Under the pieces are notes generated by a model that ran no database searches, was not told the origin of the DNA, and was given only the letters and a program-made list of their open reading frames with translations. DNA of 64,000 nt from the NCBI RefSeq assembly GCF_002154335.2, contig NZ_MTPX02000042.1, positions 154,068-218,067 on the forward strand, in the 5' to 3' direction. The position numbers were made by a program, and so were the translations under genes. Below are positions 36,870 through 46,880 of the stretch, piece by piece (position 1 is the stretch's first letter; each line of letters begins with the position of its first letter). Source of the stretch: Actinomyces ruminis. GTDB lineage: Bacteria; Actinomycetota; Actinomycetes; Actinomycetales; Actinomycetaceae.

Positions 36870-38562
36870 AGACCAAGCTCCTCCAGGATCGGCAGCTCGG
36901 CGCGCACCGCCTGCCGGGCCTCCTCGGCGGTCGCCGAGCTGGTTGCAAGGCCGGCGAGCCGCTGGCACTCGGCCAGATCCACCGACTTCAGGACGGCGTC
37001 GACGTCGGGCAGGGCGCGAGCGGTCATGGACAGGCTGGCCACGCCCAGGCCCACCAGCACCGTTGCGAGCGCCGGGTCGGCGGCGGCCTCACCACACACG
37101 CCCACCGGGCGCCCGTGCGGGGCGGCACCATCGCAGGCCTGCTTGATCAGGCGCAGCACGGCCGGCTGCCAGGCGGTGGACAGGTCCGCCAGCGAGGACA
37201 GCAGCCGGTCGGCCGCCATCACGTACTGGGTGAGGTCGTTGGTGCCGATGGAAGCGAAGTCGGCGTACTCGAACATCTTGTCCGCCATGATCGCGGCGGA
37301 GGGCACCTCGATCATCATGCCCGCGGTCTTCAGCCCGTAGGAGCGGGCCTTCTCGGTGAAGGCCTGGGCCTCTTCCGCCGTGGAAATCATCGGTGCCATG
37401 ACCCACACCTTGGCCTCGGTCTCGGCCTCCGCCTTGGCCAGGGCCTCCAGCTGGTGGTCGAGTACCTCCGGGTCCCGGCGTGTGGTGCGGTAGGCGCGCA
37501 CACCCAGGGCCGGGTTGGCCTCGGTGGCGTCGGTGAGGAACGGCAGCGGCTTGTCGGCACCGGCGTCCAGCGTGCGCACTACCACCTTCTTGCCGGGGAA
37601 GGCCGCCAGAACCGCCTTATACGCCTCGACCTGGTCGTCGACGCTGGGCTCCTCGGGCTGGTCCAGGAAGCAGAACTCGGTGCGGAACAGGCCCACGCCC
37701 ATGGCGTTGGCCGCTGCAGCCGAACGGGCGGCGGCGCCGTCGCCCACGTTTGCGAGCAGCTGTACCTCGTGGCCGTCCTTGGTGGCGCCGTCCCCGTTGA
37801 ATACGCGTACACGGCTGGCCAGCTCGCGGGCGCGCCGCAGCTGATCCTCGCTGGGGTCGACGACGATAGTGCCTTGGTGCCGTCCACCAGGACGATGTCA
37901 CCGTCGGACAGCTGGTCGGTGACGGCGGCGCCGGTGCCGACAATCGCCGGGATGCCCAGTGCGCGGGCGAGGATCGCGGTGTGGGAGGTCGGGCCTCCCT
38001 CGGAGGTCACGAAGGCGACGACCTTCTCCGGGTCCAGCAGGGCGGTGTCGGCGGGGGCGAGGTCCTCGGCCACCAGCACGAAGGGCTCAGGCAGGCGGGG
38101 GATACCGGGCATGGGGGAGTCGGTCAGCACCGCGACGATGCGGTCGCGCACGTCCTGTACGTCGCGTGTGCGCTCGGCCATGTAGCCGCCAAGTGATTCC
38201 AGCATGGAGGCGAGAGTTCCCGCCGCCTCCCACACGGCCCGCTCGGGCACCAGGCGGCGCTCGCGGATCATGGCCTGTGCCGAGGAGGTCAGTGTCGGGT
38301 CGGCGGCCATCTGTGCAGTGGTTTCCAGCAGGGTGCGGCCATCACCCTTTGCCTCGGCGGCGGACAGCTCAAGGCTCTTCTTCACGGTCTGCGCGGCCGC
38401 GGCGACGCGGTCGCACTCCTTCTCGGTGTCGCGGCTCGGATCCAGAGTGGCGATCTCGGGCTCGGCGATGCCGGGGGCCATGCGAGCGACGGGGCCGGCG
38501 ATGAGCCCGGGGCTCACGCCAATACCGGCTAGAGAGTTGGGGTTTGCGGCGGACGGGGCCAT
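36866..38562 (-). CDS. ptsI: PTS enzyme I (phosphoenolpyruvate-protein phosphotransferase), apparent frameshift
   Basis: Transfers phosphate from PEP to HPr, the first PTS step. ATG 38562 with GAGGAG upstream. The N-terminal domain has the phospho-His in GGPTSHTAILARALGIPA. Near 37870 one base is missing: VLVDGTKA is followed, after repair, by TIVVDPSEDQLRRARELASR. The PEP-binding domain is complete: MGVGLFRTEFCFLDQ, RTLDAGADKPLPFL, GTNDLTQYVMAADR and GVCGEAAADP with its active Cys. About 565 residues, normal for the family. Divergent from the EIIB gene; HPr is not in the window. Confidence 0.9.
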
Positions 38563-38747
38563 GCGGTGCTCCTCAACGGCGATGGAGACGAGTGTCACGG
38601 CTCATTGTGCACCGACTTGGGCGCTTGGGGAACGATTTTGCCATCGGATGAATGACGATTGACAGATAGGCGGGTCCCGGACCTGTCCCCCGAGCGCCTC
38701 GAACTGCGATAAAGTGACGGCGAGCACGAGAACCCCGAGGAGCACGC

Positions 38748-38977
38748 ATGAGTACTGCAGCTGAGATCGTCGCCGGCCTGGGTGGGCGCGAGAACATTTC
38801 CGACCTGGAGCCCTGCATCACCCGCTTGCGGGTGGAGGTAGTCGACCAGGAGAAGGTTGACGAGGAGGCTCTACGTGCCACCGGCGCCTTCGGGTGGTCC
38901 GTTCCGGTCGTGTGGTGCAGGTAGTTGTCGGTCCGACCGCGGACACCCTCGCACAGGAGATCGCCGAACTCGACTGA
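38748..38977 (+). CDS. PTS EIIB (glucose family), single-domain, apparent frameshift
   Basis: 76 residues after repair. ATG 38748, GAGGAG upstream. C23 in ISDLEPCITRLRVEV is the phosphorylated Cys of the glucose-type EIIB domain. In the given sequence it stops early after ATGAFGWSV. Restoring a fourth G near 38892 gives ATGAFGVVRSGRVVQVVVGP, then TADTLAQEIAELD, the normal end. It takes phosphate from EIIA and passes it to the sugar carried by EIIC, both encoded nearby as separate genes. Confidence 0.85.
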
Positions 38978-39291
38978 TTCGGCCGGTCGGCCGCCGCCTC
39001 CTTCCCGGTGGCCGACCGTCCCGGCCGCCGCATTGGGCTGCCGCGCCCCGCTCGACGCCAAGTGGGTGGGGTTGAGAAGGAACCCTGGTTGCCGTCGTCG
39101 GCGTGGGCGACTGGCGTTAGCGCGGATCGTGTGAAACGCTTGCTGCAAGGGATGTTCCCGTCGCTGCGCCGACCGCGCAGTCGCGTCGGCGCAGCCGACG
39201 GGCCGTCCCTTGCGACCACCTTCTTCCTGCGCCCCATGCCACCGGGGACGCCCTCGCGCGCACGCGCGACCGAGCACGAGGCTGAACCGCC
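38978..39291. other. Intergenic region before malQ with a large hairpin
   Basis: No gene seen. 39158-39173 can pair with 39185-39201 (one bulged base), giving a stem of about 16 bp with CTGCGCCGAC/GTCGGCGCAG at its core. It could be the EIIB terminator or a malQ leader structure. No T run follows. Confidence 0.45.
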
Positions 39292-41448
39292 ATGACCGAC
39301 TCCAACGCCGCATCCGACATCCCCGACGAGCGCCTGAAGCAGCTTGCCGAGGCCCACGGGGTCTCCACCGAGTACTGGGACTACCACGGCAACCTTGCCG
39401 CGCCCTCCCGCACCACCCTGGTCGCCGTCCTGGCCGCCCTGGGCGTCAAGGCGGGCGACTCGCAGGAGGTCGAGGAATCCCTGCGTGAGGTCGATATCGC
39501 CCCCTGGCGGCGCACCCTTCCCCCCACCGTGGTGGTGCGGGCCGGCACGCAGTCGACCATTCCCGCGCACCTGCCCGACGGCGCCCATGTCCGGATGCAC
39601 GTCGATCTGGAGAAGGGCGACACCCTGCAGCTGCTGCAGGCCGACGACTGGACCGCTCCCCGCGAGGTCGACGGCGTGCTCACCGGCCAGGCCTCCTTCG
39701 TCATCCCCGACGACCTGCCGCTGGGCTGGCACACGATCATCGCCGACGTCGACGCAGGCCCGGACCGTGGCACCTACTCGGCAAGCGCAGTGTTAGCCGT
39801 CACTCCCGATCACCTCGATCTGCCCGCCTCCCTGGGGGGCCGTGGCTGGGGGATCATGGCCCAGCTGTACTCCGTACGTTCCCGCGGCTCTTGGGGGATC
39901 GGCGACGCCGACGATCTCACCGAGCTGCTCGGATTCTTGGGCGACGAGGGCGCCGACTTCCTGCTTATCAACCCGATGCACGCCGCCGAGCCCGTCGGCG
40001 AGATGACCCCCTCGCCCTATCTGCCGGTCACTCGCCGCTTCGTCAACCCCATCTACATCCGCCCCGAAAACATCCTGGAGGTATCGCGCCTGTCCGGGCC
40101 GCGGCGCTCTCTGGTGCAGTGGGCGCATGAGGAGGTGACCGACGCCAACCTCAGCGCCGACGCCATCGACCGCGACACCGCCTGGAAGGCCAAGCGCGAG
40201 GCCCTGGAGGTCATTTTCGCCGCCGGCCGCTCCCGCTCCCGCCAGCGCGACTTCGAGCGCTTCCGCGCCGCCCAGGGGGTGGGGCTGGAACGCTTCGCCC
40301 TGTGGTGTGCGCTGATGGAGAAGTACGGCAGCTTCGCGGACTGGCCCGAAAACCTCAAGGACGCCTCCAGTGCCTTTGTCGCCAACGAGGCTCGCACGCT
40401 GAAGGACCGCATCGACTTCTACGCCTGGCTGCAGTGGATCGTCGATGAGCAGCTGGGACGGGCCCAGGCACAGGCCAAGGCCTCCGGCATGAGCCTGGGA
40501 TTGATGGATGACCTCGCCGTCGGCGTGCACCCGCAGGGCGCTGACGTTTGGGCCGAGCCTGACGCCTTCGCCTCCGGCGTCGGGGTGGGCGCCCCGCCGG
40601 ACATGTACAACCAATTGGGCCAGAACTGGTCCCAGCCGCCGTGGGACCCGAACCGCTTGGCGGAGACCGCCTACGCCCCCCTGCGGGAGATGGTCGGCAC
40701 CGTGCTGCGGCATGCGGGTGCGCTGCGCATCGACCACGTGATCGGCCTGTTCCGCCTGTGGTGGATTCCCGACGGTCTGCGCGCCGATCAGGGCGCCTAC
40801 GTGCGCTACGACCACGAGGCGATGATCGGTGTCGTCCTGTTGGAGGCACACCGCGCCGGCGCCGTCATCATCGGTGAGGACCTGGGCACCGTGGAGCCGT
40901 GGGCGCGCGAGTACCTGGCCAGCCGCGGCGTGCTGGGAACCTCCGTGCTCTGGTTCGAGAAGGATGAGGATGGCTGGCCGCTAGAGCCGGGCGCCTACCG
41001 GCACCTCGCCCTGTCCACCGTCAATACCCACGACCTGCCGCCCACCGCGGGCTATCTGGCCGATGAGCACGTGACGTTGCGCGAGCGGCTCGGGCTACTG
41101 ACCGAGCCCATCGAGCAGGTGCGCACCGAGGCCCGCATTGAGCGCGAGCGCATGCTGACCCGCCTACGCGAGCACAACCTGCTGGGAGACAATCCCTCCG
41201 AGAGGGAGACCGTAGAGGCGCTGTACCGCTACGTGGTGCGCACCCCCTCGGCGCTGGTCGGGGTGTCACTGGTAGACGGCGTCGGCGAGCGTCGCGCCCA
41301 GAACCAGCCCGGTACCGACAAGGAATACCCGAACTGGAAGATGCCGCTGGCAGACGGATCGGGTGAGGTAGTGCTGGTGGAGGACCTGCCGGACAACGTG
41401 CGCCTGGCCAGCTTGCTGGGCGCCGTGCGCGACGAGTTCCGCTGCTGA
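39292..41448 (+). CDS. malQ: 4-alpha-glucanotransferase (amylomaltase)
   Basis: 718 residues, GH77 family. It disproportionates maltodextrins, producing glucose and longer glucans. Landmarks: RGWGIMAQLYSVRSRGSWGIGD, FLLINPMHAAEP, SPYLPVTRRFVNPIYI, the nucleophile region LRIDHVIGLFRLWWIP, the acid/base IIGEDLGTVEP and NTHDLPPTAGYL. The N-terminal 150 residues are the extra domain common in actinobacterial and E. coli-type MalQ. ATG 39292 lacks a strong ribosome site. It lies among PTS genes, fitting uptake and use of maltose/glucose polymers. Confidence 0.95.
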   Translation: MTDSNAASDIPDERLKQLAEAHGVSTEYWDYHGNLAAPSRTTLVAVLAALGVKAGDSQEVEESLREVDIAPWRRTLPPTVVVRAGTQSTIPAHLPDGAHVRMHVDLEKGDTLQLLQADDWTAPREVDGVLTGQASFVIPDDLPLGWHTIIADVDAGPDRGTYSASAVLAVTPDHLDLPASLGGRGWGIMAQLYSVRSRGSWGIGDADDLTELLGFLGDEGADFLLINPMHAAEPVGEMTPSPYLPVTRRFVNPIYIRPENILEVSRLSGPRRSLVQWAHEEVTDANLSADAIDRDTAWKAKREALEVIFAAGRSRSRQRDFERFRAAQGVGLERFALWCALMEKYGSFADWPENLKDASSAFVANEARTLKDRIDFYAWLQWIVDEQLGRAQAQAKASGMSLGLMDDLAVGVHPQGADVWAEPDAFASGVGVGAPPDMYNQLGQNWSQPPWDPNRLAETAYAPLREMVGTVLRHAGALRIDHVIGLFRLWWIPDGLRADQGAYVRYDHEAMIGVVLLEAHRAGAVIIGEDLGTVEPWAREYLASRGVLGTSVLWFEKDEDGWPLEPGAYRHLALSTVNTHDLPPTAGYLADEHVTLRERLGLLTEPIEQVRTEARIERERMLTRLREHNLLGDNPSERETVEALYRYVVRTPSALVGVSLVDGVGERRAQNQPGTDKEYPNWKMPLADGSGEVVLVEDLPDNVRLASLLGAVRDEFRC

Positions 41449-41489
41449 CTGACCGCGATCGGTAGATATCACCGGCGAGCTCGGTTGAT

Positions 41490-41536
41490 ATGCCGCGACG
41501 GCGGGGCGAGTCGTGCGCTCGCCCGCGTCGCGGCAT
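41490..41536. terminator. Convergent terminator between malQ and EIIA
   Basis: Arms 41490-41510 and 41518-41536 pair over about 19 bp with two bulged bases (ATGCCGCGAC / GTCGCGGCAT at the base). It lies between convergent genes. Confidence 0.65.
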
Positions 41537-41586
41537 GGATAGCGGTTTCGGCGGCTACCGGCGCCGGCCACGCCAGTGGTGGCCGC

Positions 41587-42132
41587 TCAACCCCAGGTGA
41601 AGAGGGGCGCGCCGGCCTCCACGTGTCCGCCCGTGGCGCCGGGGACGACTTGCGTGCCCTCGGCCTGTAAGGCGATGACCGGCACGATCGGGTTGCGGCC
41701 ACCGGCCTCGACGGTGGCCGGGCACCAGGTCACCACGGGATCGCCCGCGGCGACGCCGTCTCCCTCGGCAACATGCAGCGTGAAGCCAGCCCCGTCGAGC
41801 TGCACCGTGTCCAGCCCTAGGTGCACCAGGACACTGTGCCCCGCAGCGTCGGTCACGATGAAGGCATGGGGATGAATCTTGGCGACCGTCCCAGCGATGG
41901 GGGCGAGTGCACTGACGGTATCCCCGCCCGCGCGGTCCGGGTCGACGGCCACACCGGGACCGAGCATGCCGGTGGCGAAGACCGGGTCTGGCACATCGGC
42001 GACGGCGACCACGCAGCCGGTCAGGGGCGCGCGGACGACGACGCTCTCCGGGGCCTGGCTGCCTGCGCCGAATGCGTGGGTGTCGTCGTCCGATCCGGCG
42101 GGGGTGCCGACGCCGCTTGAAGCCTGAAACAT
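41587..42132 (-). CDS. PTS EIIA (glucose family, Crr-like), single-domain
   Basis: 181 residues from ATG 42132 with GAGGAGG upstream. H104 in SVLVHLGLDTV is the phosphorylated His, and H89 in KIHPHAFIV the second conserved one. GDGVAAGDPVV and the beta-sandwich pattern complete the domain. It receives phosphate from HPr and gives it to EIIB. In other bacteria the free form also regulates uptake. The N-terminal ~28 residues are an extra flexible segment. Divergently transcribed from EIIC. Confidence 0.9.
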   Translation of the reverse strand: MFQASSGVGTPAGSDDDTHAFGAGSQAPESVVVRAPLTGCVVAVADVPDPVFATGMLGPGVAVDPDRAGGDTVSALAPIAGTVAKIHPHAFIVTDAAGHSVLVHLGLDTVQLDGAGFTLHVAEGDGVAAGDPVVTWCPATVEAGGRNPIVPVIALQAEGTQVVPGATGGHVEAGAPLFTWG

Positions 42133-42542
42133 GTGTGTCCTCCTCGGTGAGCCGCACGTCGGCCGTGACGGTGCGGGCCGGTCGACGGCGCGCGTGTGCC
42201 CCATCGCCCAGTCGGCCGGAAGCGACCGGTGCTACCGGCCATGGTAACGGCAGGGGTACGGGCTCTTCCGGGATGAGGATGCGGTGAGCTGGCGGGTAGA
42301 GGTCGCCGAGTGACGGTTGATGCGTGGGTCCGGGTGTGTGGCAGGTGGGGCGTGACGGTTCGCCACTTGTCGCGACGGTTCGCGGGGTAGATGCACGATC
42401 CTTGACAACCAGCGGTGCAGGGCTTGCACTGGAGACGCCGGACCGGACGTGTTCAAGGGCGAGCCCGCGGACCGGCGATTACACGAGCTGCCCAGGGTGC
42501 GGCACCGGTGCCGCACCCTCACATGACTGGAGGGAATTGATC
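42133..42542. other. Divergent promoter region between EIIA and EIIC
   Basis: About 410 bases with no gene seen. It contains TTGACA near 42402 on the + strand and a 26-bp perfect palindrome just before EIIC. Both transcription units presumably start here. Confidence 0.5.
42494..42519. promoter_or_regulatory. 26-bp perfect palindrome upstream of EIIC
   Basis: Arms AGGGTGCGGCACC (42494-42506) and GGTGCCGCACCCT (42507-42519) meet with no spacer, ten bases before the EIIC ribosome site. It may be an operator or an RNA hairpin controlling EIIC. It does not resemble the classical LicT/SacY antiterminator target. Confidence 0.6.
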
Positions 42543-43877
42543 GTGTCTGACAAGAAACAGAGCTCGGGCGGTGCCTTTGCTGTGGCTCAGCGCCTGGGCC
42601 GTTCGCTCATGCTGCCCATCGCCACGCTCCCCGCCGCAGGCCTGCTGCTTCGGCTCGGCCAGGCGGACATGCTCGGGGCTGACGGGCTGGCTGCACATGT
42701 GGCCTGGATGCAGCCGGTGGCAGACGTGCTGGCCGCCGCCGGCAACGCCGTGTTCAACAACCTGCCGCTGATCTTCGCGGTCGGTGTGGCCATCGGCTTT
42801 GCGAGGAAGGCGGACGGGTCCACCGCCATTGCCGGCCTGTTCGGCTACCTGGTGCTTCAAGGGGTGTTTGGCGCGCTGGCGCCCTACTGGGGGGCGGGCG
42901 GTGAGACCCCGGCGGAGAACACCATCAACTACGGTGTACTCGGCGGCATTGTCATCGGCATTGTGGCGGCCAGACTGTGGCAGCGGTACTACCGCATCAA
43001 GCTGCCGGACTGGCTGGCCTTCTTCGGCGGCCGCCGCTTCGTCCCGATCGTCACCTCGGTGGCGGCGATCGGCGTCGCCCTGGTCATGGGTGCCTTGTAT
43101 CCTGCGTTCAACTGGCTCATTAACGATCAGCTTGGCGGCTGGCTGATGACCGCCGGCACGGAGGGCGGCGTCGCCGCTGCTCTGGCGGCCTTCGTATTCG
43201 GCACCGTGAACCGCCTGCTTATCCCCTTCGGTCTGCATCACCTGCTCAACTCCATCCCGTGGTTCCAGCTGGGCGACTGCACCAATGCGGCAGGTGAGAC
43301 TCTCCACGGCGACCTGACCTGCTTCTTCTCCGGGGTGGATGGCACGAATGCCTGGACCGGCTCCTTCATGACGGGTTTCTTCCCGATCATGATGTTCGCG
43401 TTGCCGGGTGCGGCCCTGGCGATCTGGCGCAGCGCTCTGCCCGCTAGGCGCAAGACCACCGGCGTGCTCATGATCTCGGTGGCGCTGACCGCATTCGTCA
43501 CCGGTATCACCGAGCCCCTGGAGTACGCCTTCGCCTACGTTGCCTTCCCGCTGTACGCGGTCCACGCCGTCCTCACAGGCACCTCCCTGGCGCTGGTGAA
43601 CGCCCTCGGCATCAAGGACGGCTTCGCATTCTCGGCGGGCGGTATCGATTACCTGCTGAACTTCGGCAAGTCCGCCGAGCTGTCCGGCGGAACCTTGGCC
43701 GGCCCGGTCGCCCTGCTCGGGGTGGGCCTGGCCTACTTCCTCATCTACTACTTCCTGTTCCGCTTCCTCATCACCAGGTTCGGCTTCAAGACCCCCGGTC
43801 GTGAGGACGACGGCGACAGCTTTGCGGCCGCTCAGGAAACCGCTGCGCAGTCCACGGGCAAGCGGCGTTCCGACTAA
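42543..43877 (+). CDS. PTS EIIC (glucose/glucosamine family), single-domain
   Basis: 444 residues from GTG 42543 with GGAGGG upstream. It is the membrane sugar channel of a glucose-superfamily PTS, with about ten hydrophobic segments and family motifs: GRSLMLPIATLPAAGLLLRL, NLPLIFAVGVAIGFARK, FGLHHLLNSIPWF and the signature GITEPLEYAFAYVAFPLYAV. No EIIB or EIIA domain is fused; those are encoded at 38748 and 41587. A charged tail ends the protein. Substrate probably glucose or a related aminosugar. Confidence 0.9.
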   Translation: MSDKKQSSGGAFAVAQRLGRSLMLPIATLPAAGLLLRLGQADMLGADGLAAHVAWMQPVADVLAAAGNAVFNNLPLIFAVGVAIGFARKADGSTAIAGLFGYLVLQGVFGALAPYWGAGGETPAENTINYGVLGGIVIGIVAARLWQRYYRIKLPDWLAFFGGRRFVPIVTSVAAIGVALVMGALYPAFNWLINDQLGGWLMTAGTEGGVAAALAAFVFGTVNRLLIPFGLHHLLNSIPWFQLGDCTNAAGETLHGDLTCFFSGVDGTNAWTGSFMTGFFPIMMFALPGAALAIWRSALPARRKTTGVLMISVALTAFVTGITEPLEYAFAYVAFPLYAVHAVLTGTSLALVNALGIKDGFAFSAGGIDYLLNFGKSAELSGGTLAGPVALLGVGLAYFLIYYFLFRFLITRFGFKTPGREDDGDSFAAAQETAAQSTGKRRSD

Positions 43878-43887
43878 CCGTGCCGTG

Positions 43888-43928
43888 ATGGCGGCGGGTC
43901 GAGCGCCGTGTGCTCGGCCCGCCGCCAT
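43888..43928. terminator. Convergent terminator between EIIC and pepN
   Basis: Arms 43888-43904 and 43912-43928 form a 17-bp stem with a single G-T pair (ATGGCGGCGGG at the base). It lies between convergent genes. Confidence 0.75.
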
Positions 43929-43970
43929 ATCAACCGACCTCGGTGGGGAGGACGGACGGGGCGACGCCGG

Positions 43971-46562
43971 TCAGCTTGCGGTGGAGCGGGTGCATGCCTG
44001 CACGCTCATCACGCGGCGAGTGTCATCGAGGTTCTCGCTGACAATGCGGCGGAAGGCTGCGGGCGCATCCGCATGTGCGGCCAGCCAGCTCTCCAGCGCC
44101 GCGGCCGGAGCGACGTCGGGCAGCCCCACAGTGGCGGACGACCACAGGCGTTCCAGCAGGTTCTCGGCCATGTGGAAGGTACGCGAGTTCCAGATGCCGT
44201 CGGCCTCCTTTACGTACTCCGAGATGAAGGGGACCAGCAACTCGGGGTTGCGCTCCACCATGTTGAAGCCGGCGAGCATCTTCACCTGCGTCTCATTGGG
44301 CAGGCCGGCGTTGTCAACCAGTTCGCGCCAGGCGGCCGCCTTCGCCTCCGCGGTGGGCACGGCGGCGCGTGCCTGGGCGGCGCGCTCGCGGCCCGTGGTG
44401 GTGCGGTCCCGCGCCTCCTCAGCGGCGATCTCCGGCTCGCCGCAGCGTCCAGCGGCGACCAGGCCCACCAGCAGCTCCCAGCGCAGGTCCTGGTCCACGA
44501 CCAGGCCCGGCAGGGTGGCGGAGCCATCCAGCCAGGCGGAGACGGCGTCGAGCTGGGAGTCGGCAACGGCGTGGGCGGCAACGGCGCGCACCAGCTGCAG
44601 CTGCTTGTCGCTACCGGCCTCGGCGGAACGCGCCAGGCCCAGCAGCGTGTCGGTGGTCGCGGTGGCCGCGTCCCGACGCTCGGCCGGGGGCAGGTAGGCC
44701 GACAGGCAGGTCGCCACCCGCGCCAGCAGCCCCTGCACCACGCTGGAATGCGTCTCGGTCTGCAGCGCGCGCAGTGCCGCGGCGAGGAAGTCGGCGGCCG
44801 GCAGCTCGCCGTCGCGCACCATGTCCCAGGCGCTGGCCACCAGCAGCGAGCGCGGCAGCGAGGTGGTGAAGGCGTCCACATGTGCCAGTCCGGTGGCGAG
44901 CGAGGCGTCGTCCAGGCGCACCTTGGCGTAGGTGAGGTCCTCGTCGTTCAGGATGAAGACGTCGGGACGAGCGGTGCCGACCAGCTCGGGCACTTCGGTG
45001 CGTGCCCCGACGACGTCGAGCTCGACGCGGCCGGTGCGCTCCAGTGCGGCCGGGATCTGGGATCCGAGCGTGTAGGCGCCCAGCACCACCCGGTGGGGGC
45101 GCAGTGAGGCCGGGGAACCCGCAGGGATCTCCTGGACAATCGTGGCGGAAGTGATCAAGCCGTCGGCATTGGCGTCCAGCTCCAGGCGCAGGGTGGTCAC
45201 GCCCGCCTCCTGCAGCCAGACCCGGGTCCAGGCCGACAGGTCGCGGCCGGAGACTCGTTCCAGCTCGCCGAGCAGGTCGGCCAGGGTGGCGTTGGCGTAG
45301 GCGTGTGCCGCCAGGTAGTTCTTGATGCCCGCGAAGAAGGACTCGCGGCCCACATACGCCACCAGCGCCGACAGCACGGAGGCGCCCTTGGCGTAGGTGA
45401 TGCCGTCGAAGTTGACCTCCACATCGTGCAGGTCGTTGATGTCCGCGGCGATCGGGTGGGTGGAGGAGAGCTGGTCCTGGTTGTAGGCCCAGTTCTTCTC
45501 CAGCACCTGGAAGGTGGTCCAGGCGTCCGTCCAGCGAGTGGCTTCTGCGACGGCGAGGGTGGAGCAGTACTCGGCGAAGGACTCGTTCAGCCACAGGTCG
45601 TCCCACCACTTCATGGTGACCATGTCCCCGAACCACATGTGCGCCAGCTCGTGCAGGATGGTCTCAGCGCGGCGCTCGACGCGCGCCTGCACCGGCCGGG
45701 AGCGGAAGATGTAGTCGTCGCGGTGGGTGACGATGCCGGCGTTCTCCATGGCGCCGGCGTTGAACTCGGGCACGAAGGCCTGGTCGTACTTGGTGAAGGC
45801 GTAAGGGGTGCCGAACAGCTCCTCGTAGTAGGCGAAGCCGCTCTTGGTGATCGATAGGATCTCCTCGGCATCCATGAACTCTTCCAGGCTCTTGCGGCAG
45901 TAGACGCCCAGGGGAACGGTGCGGCCGTCGGCGGCGGTGTAGACATCGGTGGCGCCCACATAGGGGCCGGCGACGATTGCCGTGATGTAGGAGCTGATGC
46001 GCTCGCAGGGGGCGAAGGCGAAGGTGTGCGTGCCGGCGGCGGCAGGCGTGGGCACGGGAGTGGGGGAGTTGGACAGGACCGTCCAGCCCTCGGGCACGGT
46101 GACGGTGAAGCGGAAGATCGCCTTCAGGTCGGGCTGCTCGAACACGGTGTACATGCGGCGGGCATCGGGCACCTCGAACTGGGTGTACAGGTAGGTCTCG
46201 CCGTCGGCCGGGTCGGTGAAGCGGTGCAGGCCCTCGCCGGTGTGCATGTAGGCGCAGTCGGCTACCACGGTCAGCTCGTTGTCCGTCTGGAGGTCCGCCA
46301 GCGCGATGCGCGAGTCAGCGAACACCTGCCGCGGGTCGAGCTCGACGCCATTGAGCGTCACCGCATGCACGGCTGGGGCGATCAGGTCGATGAAGGTGGA
46401 GGCTCCCGGGGTGGCGGTGAAGCGGACCGTCGTGGTGGAACGGAAGGTGGCGTTGGCGGGGTCCGCGGCGCCGGACAGATCCAGGACGACGTCGTAACTG
46501 TCGGTGGAGACGACGGCGGCGCGTGCCGCTGCCTCCTCGCGGGTGAGGTTCTGACCGGGCAC
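43971..46562 (-). CDS. pepN: Aminopeptidase N (M1 family)
   Basis: 863 residues, GTG start at 46562. Zinc metallopeptidase removing N-terminal amino acids. The exopeptidase motif GAMENAG and the zinc motif HELAHMWFGDMVTMKWWDDL (HExxH...E in LNESFAEY) lie about residues 255-330. The N-terminal beta domain and the C-terminal helical ERAP1-like part (from about 530, e.g. FILNDEDLTYAKV) are complete, as in the actinobacterial PepN group. Cytosolic. No frameshift despite its length. Confidence 0.95.
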   Translation of the reverse strand: MPGQNLTREEAAARAAVVSTDSYDVVLDLSGAADPANATFRSTTTVRFTATPGASTFIDLIAPAVHAVTLNGVELDPRQVFADSRIALADLQTDNELTVVADCAYMHTGEGLHRFTDPADGETYLYTQFEVPDARRMYTVFEQPDLKAIFRFTVTVPEGWTVLSNSPTPVPTPAAAGTHTFAFAPCERISSYITAIVAGPYVGATDVYTAADGRTVPLGVYCRKSLEEFMDAEEILSITKSGFAYYEELFGTPYAFTKYDQAFVPEFNAGAMENAGIVTHRDDYIFRSRPVQARVERRAETILHELAHMWFGDMVTMKWWDDLWLNESFAEYCSTLAVAEATRWTDAWTTFQVLEKNWAYNQDQLSSTHPIAADINDLHDVEVNFDGITYAKGASVLSALVAYVGRESFFAGIKNYLAAHAYANATLADLLGELERVSGRDLSAWTRVWLQEAGVTTLRLELDANADGLITSATIVQEIPAGSPASLRPHRVVLGAYTLGSQIPAALERTGRVELDVVGARTEVPELVGTARPDVFILNDEDLTYAKVRLDDASLATGLAHVDAFTTSLPRSLLVASAWDMVRDGELPAADFLAAALRALQTETHSSVVQGLLARVATCLSAYLPPAERRDAATATTDTLLGLARSAEAGSDKQLQLVRAVAAHAVADSQLDAVSAWLDGSATLPGLVVDQDLRWELLVGLVAAGRCGEPEIAAEEARDRTTTGRERAAQARAAVPTAEAKAAAWRELVDNAGLPNETQVKMLAGFNMVERNPELLVPFISEYVKEADGIWNSRTFHMAENLLERLWSSATVGLPDVAPAAALESWLAAHADAPAAFRRIVSENLDDTRRVMSVQACTRSTAS

Positions 46563-46766
46563 GAAAGCTCCTTCAGTCGTAGTGGCAGATGCTCTGGGAA
46601 CCGCGGTGCGAGCCGCGAGGTCCCGGGCGATTGTCCCACTGCGCGCCGAGGGCCAGAAATCGGGGCGCGTGACGTAGCAGTGGCCGGGATGCGGCGAAGG
46701 GAGGGCTCGACGCCGATTGATCGTGAGTTAGTACCAAAGGCCCAGGCGTGGGCGAACGGGATGATC

Positions 46767-46776
46767 GAAACGTTCA
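46767..46776. promoter_or_regulatory. Operator-like box 1 (GAAACGTTCA)
   Basis: Shares GAA.CGTTCA with the perfect palindrome at 46881. Spaced 114 bases from it (start to start), both upstream of the MFS gene. Candidate site for the DeoR-type regulator encoded next. Confidence 0.4.
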
Positions 46777-46880
46777 ATATAGAGATCGATTCGATCGAAC
46801 ACTCTTGACGAAGGCGTGCGAGCGCCGCATGCTTGTTGTGTCGGAATGATCGGCGTGATCGTTCGCGGTTCCTCGCGTGA

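Noticed and set aside
42519..43928. 469-residue minus-strand ORF opposite the EIIC gene
   Set aside because: Antisense shadow of a clear membrane transporter gene; composition (Gly/Arg/Gln/His-rich) and lack of a ribosome site or family motif argue against coding.
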